A stretch of DNA of 64,000 nucleotides from an uncultured Collinsella sp. (GCA_959027945.1 CAUFRO010000006.1:4090-68089); one strand, 5' to 3'. Positions 7,092-16,896 are shown, counted from the first letter of the stretch. Numbers and translations are program-made. The notes: generated from the letters alone by a model not told the origin.

Positions 7092-8867
7092 ATGGAGCAA
7101 CTCATCGCCACCATCGAAAAAGGCCAGCCCTTTTTCAACGCGATCGCCCGCAACAAGTACCTCAAGGCGATCCGCGACGGCTTTATCTCCGTCATCCCCA
7201 TCATCATCTTCTCGTCCATCTTCTGCCTGGTAGCCTCGGTCCCCAACATCTGGGGTTTCTACTGGCCTGATGACATCAACAACGCCCTGTGGAAGTGCTA
7301 CAACTACTCTATGGGCATCCTGGCCATCGCCTGCGCCGCCACCACGGCCAAGCACTTCGCCGACGCGCAGAACCGCGACCTGCCCAAGAACAACCAAATC
7401 AACTTTATCTCGTGCATGTGCGCGGCCATCATCGGCTTCTTGCTCCTTTCGAGCGACACGATCGCCACGGACGCTGCCAGCGGCTTCAACACCACTTACC
7501 TTGGTTCCAAGGGCCTGCTGACCGCCTTCATCGCTGCGTTTGTGACCGGCATCATCTACAAGTTCTTCATTAAGCGCAACATCACCGTCAAGATGCCCGA
7601 GCAGGTTCCGCCCAACATCTCGCAGACCTTTAAGGACATCATCCCCTTCTCCGTCTGCATCACCGTCTTTTGGGTCTTTGACATCGCCTTCCGCGCTGCT
7701 TTTGGCTTCTGCTTTGCCCAGGGCGTCATCCAGGTGTTCCAGCCCCTGTTCACCGCTGCCGACGGCTACATCGGCCTCGCTGTGATCTACGGCGCTATGA
7801 GCCTCTTCTGGTTCGTGGGCGTCCACGGCCCCTCGATCGTCGAGCCCGCCATCGCCGCCGCCCTCGTTGCCAACATGACCGACAACCTGGCTGCGTTCCA
7901 GGCCGGCCAGCACGCTTCCGCTGTCCTGACCCAGGGTGCCCAGTACTTCGTCGTCTGCATGGGCGGCACCGGCGCCACGCTCGTCCTGGTCTTTATGTTC
8001 TGCTTCCTGGCCAAGTCTCAGGAGATGCGCGCCGTCGGTAAGGCCGCCATCGTCCCCGTCTGCTTTGCCGTCAACGAGCCGCTGCTGTTCGCCGCACCCA
8101 TCGTGCTCAATCCCGTCTTCTTTGTCCCGTTTGTCTTTGCCCCGATCGCCAACATCTGGATCCTCAAGATCTTTATCGACTTCTTGGGCATGAACGGCTT
8201 TATGTACACCCTGCCCTGGACCGTCCCCGGCCCCATCGGCACCATCATGGGCCTGGGCTTCCAGCCGCTCGCCTTTGTGATGCTCGCCCTTATCCTGGTC
8301 GTCGACTTCGTTCTGTACTATCCGTTCTTCCGTGCCTATGACGCCCAGAAGTGTGCCGAGGAGGCCGAGATTTCCGAGGAGGAGCTCGCCGCCAAGAACG
8401 CCGAGAAGGCCGCCAAGCTCAACGATGCCTTCCAGGGCAAGGCTGACGCCAAGAGCGTTGCCGCCGGCGCTGCTGCCGAGGCCGTGAAGGCCGACTCCCC
8501 CGCCGCTTCCGCAGCACCCGCTGCCGAGACAACGACCGCCAGCGACCTCAACGGCAAGCGCGTGCTCGTGCTCTGCCAGGGCGGCGGAACCTCGGGCCTG
8601 CTCGCCAACGCGCTGGCCAAGGCCGCCAAGGAGCGCGGCATTAACCTCGAGACCGCTGCCGAGGCCTATGGCAACCACGTGGACATGCTCCCCGACTTTG
8701 ACCTGGTCGTCCTGGCCCCGCAGGCCGCAAGCTACCTGGCCGACCTGCAGAAGGACTGTGAGCGCGTGGGCAACAAGTGCGTCGCCTGCCGTGGCAAGCA
8801 GTACATCGAGCTCTCCCAGAACGGCGACAAGTCTCTCGCCTTCGTGAGTGAGCAACTTTCGAAGTAA
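7092..8867 (+). CDS. PTS lactose-family EIICB permease (cassette 1)
   Basis: 591 residues. Residues 1-420 are the EIIC membrane domain, with the conserved segments FVGVHGPSIVEP (about 241-252) and FAVNEPLLF (about 325-333). Residues 421-487 are an Ala/Glu-rich linker. The rest is an EIIB domain whose phosphorylated Cys is Cys495 in VLVLCQGGGTSG. It imports and phosphorylates a beta-galactoside or beta-glucoside. AGGAGC precedes the ATG. The companion GH1 hydrolase follows after a hairpin. It resembles LacE in domain order, but sugar specificity is not proven. Confidence 0.9.
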   Translation: MEQLIATIEKGQPFFNAIARNKYLKAIRDGFISVIPIIIFSSIFCLVASVPNIWGFYWPDDINNALWKCYNYSMGILAIACAATTAKHFADAQNRDLPKNNQINFISCMCAAIIGFLLLSSDTIATDAASGFNTTYLGSKGLLTAFIAAFVTGIIYKFFIKRNITVKMPEQVPPNISQTFKDIIPFSVCITVFWVFDIAFRAAFGFCFAQGVIQVFQPLFTAADGYIGLAVIYGAMSLFWFVGVHGPSIVEPAIAAALVANMTDNLAAFQAGQHASAVLTQGAQYFVVCMGGTGATLVLVFMFCFLAKSQEMRAVGKAAIVPVCFAVNEPLLFAAPIVLNPVFFVPFVFAPIANIWILKIFIDFLGMNGFMYTLPWTVPGPIGTIMGLGFQPLAFVMLALILVVDFVLYYPFFRAYDAQKCAEEAEISEEELAAKNAEKAAKLNDAFQGKADAKSVAAGAAAEAVKADSPAASAAPAAETTTASDLNGKRVLVLCQGGGTSGLLANALAKAAKERGINLETAAEAYGNHVDMLPDFDLVVLAPQAASYLADLQKDCERVGNKCVACRGKQYIELSQNGDKSLAFVSEQLSK

Positions 8868-8877
8868 GTAACGCCCA

Positions 8878-8911
8878 GGGCCAGCCGACCATCCAAGACC
8901 GGCTGGCCCTT
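8878..8911 (+). terminator. Intercistronic hairpin
   Basis: AGGGCCAGCCG pairs with CGGCTGGCCCTT, followed by only CGATTT. It lies between the EIICB and GH1 genes of cassette 1 and may be a partial terminator or an mRNA-stability structure. Confidence 0.55.
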
Positions 8912-8933
8912 CGATTTAGACGATTGGATCATC

Positions 8934-10373
8934 ATGTCCGTTAATCCTGCTAGCGTCACCAACCCGCCCGCGCAGTTTCCCGAGGACTTTGTCTTTGGCG
9001 GCGCCACCGCTGCCTACCAGGTAGAGGGCGAGACCCGCACTCACGGTAAGGGCAAGGTTGCCTGGGACGACTTTCTGGAGGCCCAGGGGCGCTTCTCCCC
9101 CGATCCCGCTTCGGACTTCTACAACCAGTACCCCGTCGACCTGGAGCTGTGCGAGGAGTTCGGCATCAACGGCATTCGCCTCTCCATCGCCTGGAGCCGC
9201 ATCTTCCCCAACGGCACCGGCGAAATCAACCCCGAGGGCGTCCAGTTCTACCACGATCTCTTCGCCGAGTGCCACAAGCACCACGTTGAGCCGTTCGTCA
9301 CGCTGCATCACTTTGACACGCCGCTTCCCCTCTTTGAGAAGGGCGACTTCCTCAACCGCGAGACCATCGACGCCTTTGTGGACTTTGCCACCTTCTGCTT
9401 TAAGGAGTACGCCGACCAGGTGACCTACTGGTTCACCTTTAACGAGATCTGGGCCGACGCCTCCAACACCTACATCGAGGGCACCTTCCCCGGTGGCGTC
9501 AAGGCGCATCTGGCCGAGGCCTTCCAGTGCGAGCACAACATGATGCTCGCCCACGCCAAGGCCGTGCTGGCCTTCCACAACGGCGGCTTTAAGGGCAAAA
9601 TCGGCGTCATCCAGTCGCTGGAGTTTAAGTACCCGCTCAACGAGAACGACCCCGCCGACATCAAAGCCGCCAACAACGAGCACGTGCTGCAAAACCAGTT
9701 CTTGCTCGACGCCACCTTCCGAGGCGACTATGCGCCCGACACCCTCGAGTGCGCCAACCGCCTGGCTGCCGTCTCGGGCGGCACCATCGAGATCCTAGAC
9801 GAGGATCTGGAAATCATGCGCGAGGCCGCGCTCTACAACGACTACCTGGGCGTTAACAACTACCAGTGCCGCTTCTTGAAGGCTTACGACGGCGAGAACG
9901 ACCTGCACCACAACGGTACGGGCGAGAAGGGCACTGGCCGCTGGCGCGTTAAGGGTATTGGCGAGCATGTGAACAAGCCTGGCATCCCCACCACCGACTG
10001 GGACTGGATCATCTATCCCGAGGGCCTGTTCGATCTGCTCGTCTACATTAAGCAGCGCTACCCCAACTACAAGCAGATTTTCATCACCGAGAACGGCATG
10101 GGCTACAAGGACCCCTACAAGGACGGTTTTGTGGACGACCAGCCGCGCATCGACTACATCGAGCAGCACCTGCGTTGGCTGCTCAAGGCCATGGAGGTGG
10201 GCGTCAACGTGGGCGGCTACTTCCTGTGGAGCCTGCAGGATCAGTTCTCCTGGACCAATGGCTACAACAAGCGTTACGGCTTCTTTTACGTTGACTTTGA
10301 AACCCAGAAGCGCACGCCCAAGGCAAGCGCCTACTGGTACAAGCACGTGGCGCAGACCCGTCGTCTGGACTAG
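8934..10373 (+). CDS. lacG: 6-phospho-beta-galactosidase (GH1), cassette 1
   Basis: 479 residues, full-length GH1. The acid/base is Glu171 in WFTFNEIW and the nucleophile is Glu386 in FITENGMG. The phosphate and sugar pocket of LacG is kept: Ser439, Trp440, Lys446 and Tyr448 in FSWTNGYNKRYG. The Trp next to the Ser is the residue associated with 6-phospho-galactosides rather than 6-phospho-glucosides. It hydrolyses the phosphorylated disaccharide delivered by the upstream EIICB. Two paralogues are at 12014 and 18953. Confidence 0.88.
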   Translation: MSVNPASVTNPPAQFPEDFVFGGATAAYQVEGETRTHGKGKVAWDDFLEAQGRFSPDPASDFYNQYPVDLELCEEFGINGIRLSIAWSRIFPNGTGEINPEGVQFYHDLFAECHKHHVEPFVTLHHFDTPLPLFEKGDFLNRETIDAFVDFATFCFKEYADQVTYWFTFNEIWADASNTYIEGTFPGGVKAHLAEAFQCEHNMMLAHAKAVLAFHNGGFKGKIGVIQSLEFKYPLNENDPADIKAANNEHVLQNQFLLDATFRGDYAPDTLECANRLAAVSGGTIEILDEDLEIMREAALYNDYLGVNNYQCRFLKAYDGENDLHHNGTGEKGTGRWRVKGIGEHVNKPGIPTTDWDWIIYPEGLFDLLVYIKQRYPNYKQIFITENGMGYKDPYKDGFVDDQPRIDYIEQHLRWLLKAMEVGVNVGGYFLWSLQDQFSWTNGYNKRYGFFYVDFETQKRTPKASAYWYKHVAQTRRLD

Positions 10374-10418
10374 TGGCTGGCGGGGTTGCCCGCTCACACA
10401 ACCTGTCCCCATTTCTCA

Positions 10419-10463
10419 GCCGGGGGCGGCACGTCACACGGCGCGCCGCCCCCGGTCTTTTTG
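10419..10463 (+). terminator. Terminator of cassette 1
   Basis: GCCGGGGGCGGC pairs with GCCGCCCCCGGT around a 14-nt loop, followed by CTTTTTG. Confidence 0.85.
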
Positions 10464-10484
10464 TTTTTGGGCTGGTCGGGAGCC

Positions 10485-10630
10485 GTTTGTCTCGATCTGT
10501 AACATCTAGCCGAGTTTTTTGGTCCTAGCTGTTACAGATTGAGACGAACAGGATTGCTCTTTCCGAAGAATCTAAATCTGTAACACGTAGCCCGCTTTTG
10601 ACCGTCTACCTGTTACAAATCGAGACAAAC
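10485..10630. repeat. Dispersed hairpin repeat D, cluster 1 (two copies)
   Basis: Two units, 10485-10550 and about 10571-10630. Each is an imperfect palindrome of about 60 bases: TCTCGATCTGTAACATCTAG, a short loop with a T-run, then the complement CTGTTACAGATTGAGACGAA. The stem is about 20 bp. The cluster lies between the converging lacG and the second LacI gene. Ten copies in four clusters occur in the window. Confidence 0.85.
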
Positions 10631-10640
10631 GGAGTAGGAC

Positions 10641-11669
10641 CTAACCCCGTATGTCCCTAACAGTCGAGCGTTCGACCAGCGTACTCGGCACATGAATCGC
10701 CTCGATAGACGAGCTCTCTCCAATCGCCGCCTCAAACGCAAGCTTACCGACACCGCGCAAATCAAATCGCAGCGTCGTCAGTCGATTGTGAGGAACAAGT
10801 CCCTCGAGTGCGTCGTCGATACCAACCACGCTCACGTCGTCGGGCACGGACAGGCCCGCGTTCTCGAGCGCGGCGATAACGCCCAGCGCCATCTGGTCAT
10901 TTGCCGCAAGCACGGCAGTCGGCGCCTGCGACCCGCCGGCAAGCACCTCGGCCGCAATCCGCTCGCCCATGGCGTACCCACTGTCCGCACTCCAATCGCC
11001 ACGCAGCATCGGAGCGGCATCGACATGAGCACGACCCAGCGTATCGCGCCAACCGGCCTCACGAAAACGCGAGGAAATCGAGTTTTCCGGACCCGCCACA
11101 AACCGCATATTCGAGTGACCATGTTCCAGCAGATAATTGGTCAACAGCTCGCACGAACCATACTGGTCGGAGTCGATCGTCGTGCAGCGCGGATGCGCAT
11201 ACATGGACAGGATGACCGTTCGCACTCCCGGCTGGGGAACAAACTCCTCAAAATCGGGAGCCATGCGGTTCATGTTGAGAATCATGCCGTCGACGGGTCG
11301 CTCGACCATGCGGCGCGAGGCATCGGCAAGTGTATAGGGCTTGTCGCCGCCCATCTCGATCATAGTGACGGCAAAATCGTGCTCGCGCGCCGCTTGCATG
11401 ATACCCTCGAGCGTCGCCAGGTTACCGACACGTGTGATGTTGTACATGCACAGGCCAATAGAACGATACGACCCGCCGCGCAACGCCGCTCCAGCAAAAT
11501 TGGGACGAAAGCCCAGCTCTTCCATGGCGGCCAGCACACGCTTGCGCGTCTTTTCCGTCACGTTGGGCATACCGTTGACCACGCGAGACACAGTCTGGCG
11601 GCTCACGCCAGCGAGCGCCGCAACCTCTGCCGCGCTCGCCGAATGACCATTCCTTGTCTGCTGAGCCAT
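10641..11669 (-). CDS. LacI-family transcriptional regulator (cassette 2)
   Basis: 342 residues from the ATG at 11669, which has GGAAGG just upstream; an upstream in-frame ATG at 11726 lacks a ribosome site. The helix-turn-helix is ASAAEVAALAGVSRQTVSR, the hinge is RPNFAGAALRGG, and the sugar-binding domain ends VSVVGIDDALEGLVPHNR. It is divergent from the GH1-EIICB pair at 12014-15399. It is clearly paralogous to the LacI genes of cassettes 1 and 3 throughout its length. Confidence 0.88.
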   Translation of the reverse strand: MAQQTRNGHSASAAEVAALAGVSRQTVSRVVNGMPNVTEKTRKRVLAAMEELGFRPNFAGAALRGGSYRSIGLCMYNITRVGNLATLEGIMQAAREHDFAVTMIEMGGDKPYTLADASRRMVERPVDGMILNMNRMAPDFEEFVPQPGVRTVILSMYAHPRCTTIDSDQYGSCELLTNYLLEHGHSNMRFVAGPENSISSRFREAGWRDTLGRAHVDAAPMLRGDWSADSGYAMGERIAAEVLAGGSQAPTAVLAANDQMALGVIAALENAGLSVPDDVSVVGIDDALEGLVPHNRLTTLRFDLRGVGKLAFEAAIGESSSIEAIHVPSTLVERSTVRDIRG

Positions 11670-11791
11670 GCCTTCCACGCTAACCTGCTTCCCAACTATT
11701 CCCCGCGCCCATGGCGCATCGTACATACATCGATAACGTGCTCATGATACCCGAGCCATATACCACAACATGAAAACTTCTGTCAATCAAA

Positions 11792-11900
11792 ACCGCTTAC
11801 CGAACAAATACAACCGTTCGCGGCTGTTTGAAGTTGTTTTGTTTCTATACATCCCAGCCGGATGTTAACGTGCTCATTGTCAAATGTTCACGTGCTCATT
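11792..11900 (+). promoter_or_regulatory. Cassette 2 operator region
   Basis: Two direct copies of ATGTT(A/C)ACGTGCTCATT at 11862-11878 and 11884-11900 start 22 bases apart, about two helical turns. They share the ATGTTAACGT core with the cassette 1 operators. ACCGCTTACCG, a variant of the recurring motif, is at 11792-11802, and a weaker one (ACCGTTCGCGG) is near 11813. Confidence 0.6.
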
Positions 11901-12013
11901 TTGGTTCTAATCATTTTAAGATAGTGTTTATCGGGCTTTTTCACCGCTGAACGCTAACCAGGGAGCCTCCTGAGCGCAAACGCACAATATCGAACAGCGA
12001 GACGAGAGGGTGT

Positions 12014-13462
12014 ATGCATATGTCTTTGCTAAACCGCGTACAGCAGCTGCCGAAGGGCTTTGTTTGGGGCGCCGCAACCGCCGCGTACCAAACGGAAGGT
12101 TCCACGAAGGTGGCAGGCAAGGGTAAGACCATGTGGGACGATTACCTTGTCGCCCAGGGTCGCTTTTTGCCCGACCCGGCCAGTGATTTCTACAACCGCT
12201 ACGAGGAGGATATCCGCCTTTCTGCCGAGCATGGACTCAACGCCATCCGTGTGTCCATCGCCTGGACCCGCATCTTCCCCAACGGCGACGATGCCGAGCC
12301 CCTCGCCGAGGGCGTTAAGCACTACCACGAGCTGTTCGCCTGCTGCAAAAAGTATGGCGTCGAGCCCTATGTGTCCCTGCATCACTTTGACTCCCCCGCC
12401 GCCCTGTTCAACCAGGGCGACTGGCTCAACCGCAAGACCGTCGACGCCTATGTGCGCTATGCCGAGTTCTGCTTCCGCGAGTTCCGCGAGGTCAAGAATT
12501 GGTTCACCATCAACGAGCTCATCAGCCTCTCGCACTCCCAATACATCCAAGGCAACTTCCCGCCCAACCATCACTTTGATGTGACGAGCGGCATCCAGAG
12601 CCAGCACAACGAGCTCGTTGCCCACGCCCGCGCCGTCAACCTGTATAAGGATCTTGACGAGACCGAGCACCTGGGCGGACGCATTGGCATGGTCAACGTC
12701 CTGACGCCGGCATATCCTGCCACAGACTCGCCCGCCGACCAGCACGCCGCCGACCTGTACAACGCCTTCTACACCGACTTCATCATGGACGGCGCCTTCC
12801 TGGGTCACTACTCCGCGCGCACCCTCTCACTCATCAACGAGATTCTGCGTGCCAACAACGCCACGCTTACGGTTGAGGACAGCGACATGGAGGAGCTCGC
12901 CAAGGCGGCGCCCCGCAACGATATGTTCGGCCTCAACTACTATCAGTCGGCGTTTATCGCCGCCTACGATGGCGAGTCCACCAACAGCTTTAACGGCACC
13001 GGAGACAAGGGCACCTCGTGCTTTAAGTTTAAGGGCGTCGGGCAGCAGGTCGATATGCCGGGTATCCCCACCACCGACTGGGATTGGCTCATCTACCCGC
13101 AAGGCCTCTACGACACGCTCAAGCACATCAGCGCCACCTATCCCAACCTCCCCGTCATCTATATCACCGAAAACGGCCTGGGCCACAAGGACCCCGAGCC
13201 CGACGCAAACGGCATCGTCGCCGATCCCGAGCGCATCGACTTTGTCGACCAGCACATGGAGAAGGTGCTCCGGGCGCGCGCCGAGGGCGTCGACGTCCAG
13301 GGCTACTTTATCTGGAGCCTGCAGGACCAGTTCTCGTGGGCCAACGGCTATAACAAGCGCTACGGCCTGTTCTACATCGACTTCGACACGCAAAAACGCT
13401 ACATCAAGCAGTCGGCACTCTGGTACAAGGAGCTCGCCGACACTATGGCGGACGCGCAGTAG
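12014..13462 (+). CDS. 6-phospho-beta-galactosidase-like GH1 enzyme, cassette 2
   Basis: 482 residues. Catalytic residues are Glu168 (WFTINEL) and Glu386 (YITENGLG). The phosphate pocket is Ser441, Trp442, Lys448 and Tyr450 in FSWANGYNKRYG. It differs from its two paralogues in the loop after the first Glu (SLSHSQYIQGNF) and in carrying INE rather than FNE, so its aglycone preference may differ. The start at 12014 is close to GAGAGGG; the ATG at 12020 has better spacing and is a real alternative. Here the hydrolase precedes its permease, the reverse of cassettes 1 and 3. Confidence 0.85.
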   Translation: MHMSLLNRVQQLPKGFVWGAATAAYQTEGSTKVAGKGKTMWDDYLVAQGRFLPDPASDFYNRYEEDIRLSAEHGLNAIRVSIAWTRIFPNGDDAEPLAEGVKHYHELFACCKKYGVEPYVSLHHFDSPAALFNQGDWLNRKTVDAYVRYAEFCFREFREVKNWFTINELISLSHSQYIQGNFPPNHHFDVTSGIQSQHNELVAHARAVNLYKDLDETEHLGGRIGMVNVLTPAYPATDSPADQHAADLYNAFYTDFIMDGAFLGHYSARTLSLINEILRANNATLTVEDSDMEELAKAAPRNDMFGLNYYQSAFIAAYDGESTNSFNGTGDKGTSCFKFKGVGQQVDMPGIPTTDWDWLIYPQGLYDTLKHISATYPNLPVIYITENGLGHKDPEPDANGIVADPERIDFVDQHMEKVLRARAEGVDVQGYFIWSLQDQFSWANGYNKRYGLFYIDFDTQKRYIKQSALWYKELADTMADAQ

Positions 13463-13483
13463 CGCATCGCCTTGCTTTCCCCC

Positions 13484-13530
13484 GAGAGGGGAGCGGCCCT
13501 ATGCGATACAAACCCAGCCGCTCCCCTCTC
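13484..13530 (+). terminator. Strong intercistronic hairpin
   Basis: GAGAGGGGAGCGGC pairs perfectly with GCCGCTCCCCTCTC. There is no T-run after it (TCCCCC), so it is more likely a processing or attenuation structure than a full terminator. It separates the GH1 and EIICB genes of cassette 2. Confidence 0.5.
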
Positions 13531-13638
13531 TCCCCCTGGGACCGACCCCGCCTGCACCCGGGCTTTTAGCAAGCGGGAGACCATATAGGTTTTCAACGTC
13601 CATGCCATTAAGATTTCATGCAAAGAGGAGCGTGAACT

Positions 13639-15399
13639 ATGGAATCGATCGTTAAGTTCTTGGAGAAAGGTCAGCCGTACTTCGACAAGGTCTCTAAGAA
13701 CATCTACCTTCAGGCCATTAAAGACGGCTTTTTGGCAGCAATGCCCATCATCCTGTCTTCTTCTGTCTTCCTGCTTATTTCGACCCTGCCGGGCGTTGTC
13801 GCCACGGTCGGCGGCTTTACGCTGCCCGACTGGTGGAACGTCGACGTCGTGAACTTCTGCAACAAGGTTTACAACTTCACGATGGGCGTCGTGGGCATCA
13901 TGGTCGCCGGCACCACCGCAAGCGCGCTGACCGGCTCCAAGAACCGCCGCATGCCTGCCGGCAAGGCCATCAACGCCACGAGCACCATGGTCGCCGCCAT
14001 GTGCGCTATGCTCATCTTGGCCGTTACCCAGACGAGTGCCAAGATCGACGGCGCCGATGTCTCGGTGTTCTTTACCGACAACATGGGCACCAAGGGCCTA
14101 CTGAGCTCCTTTGTCGCCGCATTTGCCACGGTCAACATCTATGCCTTCTGCATTAAGCGAGACATCACCATCAAGCTGCCCAAAGAAGTCCCCGGCGCCA
14201 TCGCCCAGAACTTCCGCGACATCTTCGCCTTCAGCTTCTCCATCCTGTTTGTCGCCGTCATCGACGTTATCTGCCGCACCTGCTTGGCCGTCCCGTTTGC
14301 CAACGTCATCTCCACGCTGGTGAGCCCGCTGTTCGCCGCTGCCGATTCCTACGCCGGCCTCGCCCTCATCTGGTTCATGATCCCGCTGTTCTGGTTCATG
14401 GGCATCCACGGCCCCTCGGTCGTTAAGCCTGCCCTCAACGCCGCGCTGTTTGGCAACATCACCACCAACCTCGCCACGCTGCAGGCCGGCGGTCACCCCG
14501 CCCTCGCCCTGACCGAGAACTTCGGTAACTACATCGGCGAACTCGGCGGCACCGGCGCCACGTTCATTGTCCCGATCATCTTCCTGCTCTTTATGCGCTC
14601 CAAGCAGCTCAAGGCCGTCGGCAAAGCCTCTGTCGTACCCGTGATGTTCGCCGTCAACGAACCGCTGCTGTTCGCCGCGCCCATCATCCTCAACCCGTAC
14701 TTCCTGATCCCGTTCCTGTTTGCCCCCGTGGCCAACGTCCTCATTGGTAAGTTCTTCATCGACTTTTTGGGCATGAACGGCTTTATCTATGCCATGCCGT
14801 GGGCACTCCCCGGACCGATCGGCACCTTCATCGACACCAACTTCCAGCCGATCTCTCTGGTCCTGGTTGTCGTCCTGCTGGTCGTTGACTTCTTAATCTA
14901 CTACCCGTTCTGCAAGGCCTACGACAACGTCCTGTGCAAGCAGGAGGCCGAGACCCTGGCCGAAGAAGAGGCCGAGGAGACCAAGGCCGTCAAGACCGCT
15001 GCCGCCCCCGCCGTTGAGGCTCCTGTTGTCGAGACCGCTTCTGCCACTGAGGCCTCCGCAGCTCCGTCCGCCCTTAAGGGCAAGGATCTGAGGGTTCTGG
15101 TTCTGTGCGCTGGCGCCGGCACCTCTGCACTGCTCGCCAACGCGCTTAAGGAAGGCGCCGACGAGCTGGGCATCGACATTACCGCCAACGCCGGTGCCTA
15201 CGGCAGCCACTACGCCATCATGGACCAGTACAACGTCATCGTCCTGGCTCCGCAGGTTCGCACCTATTACAACGAGATGAAGGCCGACACCGACCGCCTG
15301 GGCATCACGCTGCTGTCGCCCAAGGGCAAACAGTACATCGACCTCACTAAGGATCCCAAGGGTGCCGTCGCCTGGATCGAGGAAAACCTCGAGGCATAA
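13639..15399 (+). CDS. PTS lactose-family EIICB permease (cassette 2)
   Basis: 586 residues. EIIC spans about 1-430, with FMGIHGPSVVKP (about 253-264) and FAVNEPLLF (337-345). A linker rich in Glu, Ala and Val spans 435-480. The EIIB domain has its phosphorylated Cys at 490 in VLVLCAGAGTS. AGAGGAG precedes the ATG. Its EIIB domain and linker are closer to those of cassette 3 than to cassette 1. It acts with the GH1 enzyme just upstream and needs a separate EIIA. Confidence 0.9.
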   Translation: MESIVKFLEKGQPYFDKVSKNIYLQAIKDGFLAAMPIILSSSVFLLISTLPGVVATVGGFTLPDWWNVDVVNFCNKVYNFTMGVVGIMVAGTTASALTGSKNRRMPAGKAINATSTMVAAMCAMLILAVTQTSAKIDGADVSVFFTDNMGTKGLLSSFVAAFATVNIYAFCIKRDITIKLPKEVPGAIAQNFRDIFAFSFSILFVAVIDVICRTCLAVPFANVISTLVSPLFAAADSYAGLALIWFMIPLFWFMGIHGPSVVKPALNAALFGNITTNLATLQAGGHPALALTENFGNYIGELGGTGATFIVPIIFLLFMRSKQLKAVGKASVVPVMFAVNEPLLFAAPIILNPYFLIPFLFAPVANVLIGKFFIDFLGMNGFIYAMPWALPGPIGTFIDTNFQPISLVLVVVLLVVDFLIYYPFCKAYDNVLCKQEAETLAEEEAEETKAVKTAAAPAVEAPVVETASATEASAAPSALKGKDLRVLVLCAGAGTSALLANALKEGADELGIDITANAGAYGSHYAIMDQYNVIVLAPQVRTYYNEMKADTDRLGITLLSPKGKQYIDLTKDPKGAVAWIEENLEA

Positions 15400-15432
15400 G
15401 ACGCTGACACCACCTGCCGCTTGCAGACAATA

Positions 15433-15475
15433 AATGGCCCGTGCATCGATGTGTGATGCGCGGGCCATTTTGTTT
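15433..15475 (+). terminator. Terminator of cassette 2
   Basis: AATGGCCCGTGCATC pairs with GATGCGCGGGCCATT around a short loop, followed by TTGTTT. Confidence 0.85.
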
Positions 15476-15494
15476 AGACCGCACCCGTCCTCCT

Positions 15495-15798
15495 GTTCAT
15501 CTCAATCTGTAACATCTAGCCGAGTTTTTGGGTCCCAGCTGTTACGGATCGAGGTGAACGCACAGGCCAAGCCAAAAATCTCAATCTGTAACATGTAGAC
15601 CGCTTTTGACCGCTTAGATGTTACAGATCGAGACAAACAGATGGGTCAATCCAATCAATCTAGATCTGTAACACCTGGCTGGTCATTTCACTCCTAACTG
15701 TTACAGATCGAGACAAACGGAATAAGCCGGGCCGAATTGTCTAAATCTGTAACATCTAGCCGAGTTTTCGGGTCCCACCTGTTACAGATTTAGACGAG
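15495..15798. repeat. Dispersed hairpin repeat D, cluster 2 (four copies)
   Basis: Four palindromic units at about 15495-15560, 15578-15638, 15659-15719 and 15739-15798, spaced 18-21 bases apart. Each has the arms (T/A)CTAA/CAATCTGTAACA and TGTTACAGATCGAGAC around a loop of about 15-20 bases. The array fills the whole gap between the converging cassette 2 permease and the third LacI gene. Confidence 0.88.
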
Positions 15799-15812
15799 CA
15801 GGCCGAGCACGT

Positions 15813-16823
15813 CTACGCCCGCAGATCCCTTACGCTGGAACGCTCGACCAACACGCCCGAGACGAGCGTACGGCTTCTGGAGCTCGGGGCTTCCAGACCT
15901 GCGACGACCTCGTTAAGCGCACGGATGCCCAGTTCGCGGTGGCGAAACTTCACCGACGTCAGAATCGAGTTGGGAATCGTCTTGTAGAGCTCATCGTCGA
16001 AGCCGATCACGGACACGTCGTCGGGCACATTGAGCCCTTTGTCACGTAGAGCCATCATCACGCCGTTTGCCATGCAGTCGTTAGCAGCGAGGACCGCCGT
16101 GCAATCGGGCTTATCGGCAAGCACAAGGCCCGCGGCATAGCCACTATCCGCATTCCAATCGCCTTGCAGAGGCTCGGGCGGCTCAATGCCACGTGCCTCG
16201 AGTGCCGCTCGCCAACCTTTCATACGGCACTGGCTCGACAGTGACTCTTTCTTACCAGAGACGAAGTACACGTTCTTGTGCCCGTGGTTCAAGAAGTACT
16301 CGCACGCCATGCGCGCGCCGCCCTCTTGGTCGTCACTGACGGTAGAGCAGGTAGGATGTTCCATCGGTGTGATAATCACCGTCTTGAGGTCTTTCGGCGC
16401 CTCAAAGGTATCAAAGTCATCGACCATCTGGCGCAGGTTGAAAATCATGCCGTCGACGGGGAGCTGCGACATCCTACGCGCCGCTTCGGCAAGGGTCATC
16501 TTCTCCCCCGCCCGCTTTTTGATCATCGTAAGAGCAAAGCCTCGCTCTTCGGCGGCATCGGCGATACCGTCGATCATGTCCACGGCACCGCCCGACAAGT
16601 GGAACAGCACGACGCCGATGCACCCGTAACGGCCCAACTTGAGCGAACGCGCGGCAAAGTTGGCTCGAAACCCGAGCGCCTCCATGGCCGAATGAACCTT
16701 ATCGCGTGTCGACTCTCGCACGCTATCGGGCTCGTTGATCACACGCGAAACCGTCTTGAGAGAAACACCCGCGGCAACTGCCACATCGTTCATCGAGACA
16801 TTTTTCTTGTCCATCGTTGCCAC
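15813..16823 (-). CDS. LacI-family transcriptional regulator (cassette 3)
   Basis: 336 residues from a GTG at 16823 with GGAG about 8 bases upstream; an ATG three codons later is possible. The helix-turn-helix is VSMNDVAVAAGVSLKTVSR and the hinge is RANFAARSLKLG. The sugar domain ends VSVIGFDDELYKTIPNS. It is divergent from the EIICB and GH1 genes at 17099-20374. It is the most diverged of the three LacI paralogues. Confidence 0.88.
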   Translation of the reverse strand: MATMDKKNVSMNDVAVAAGVSLKTVSRVINEPDSVRESTRDKVHSAMEALGFRANFAARSLKLGRYGCIGVVLFHLSGGAVDMIDGIADAAEERGFALTMIKKRAGEKMTLAEAARRMSQLPVDGMIFNLRQMVDDFDTFEAPKDLKTVIITPMEHPTCSTVSDDQEGGARMACEYFLNHGHKNVYFVSGKKESLSSQCRMKGWRAALEARGIEPPEPLQGDWNADSGYAAGLVLADKPDCTAVLAANDCMANGVMMALRDKGLNVPDDVSVIGFDDELYKTIPNSILTSVKFRHRELGIRALNEVVAGLEAPSSRSRTLVSGVLVERSSVRDLRA

Positions 16824-16896
16824 TGCTTCTCCGCTCGGTTCTCTATCGCTTGTTTTTTGTGTTCTAGCATATACTACCTGCCTGACTGATAAATCA

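Noticed and set aside
7023..8855. A long open frame antisense to the cassette 1 permease
   Set aside because: G+C-rich codons leave the opposite strand open. The translation is Gly/Val/Asp-biased low complexity with no ribosome site, and the plus-strand frame is a clear PTS permease. The same applies to the long antisense frames at 18344-19909, 51826-53244 and 56410-58620.
8934..10373. 6-phospho-beta-glucosidase as the main activity of the GH1 enzymes
   Set aside because: All three carry Trp directly after the phosphate-binding Ser, as in LacG, and lie in a lac/tagatose region. Mixed activity remains possible but is not the best call.
15495..15798. CRISPR-like array of four regularly spaced repeats
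   Set aside because: Each unit is itself a long palindrome of about 60 bases, spacers are 18-21 bases and no cas genes are present. The units also occur in pairs elsewhere, so this is a dispersed hairpin family.
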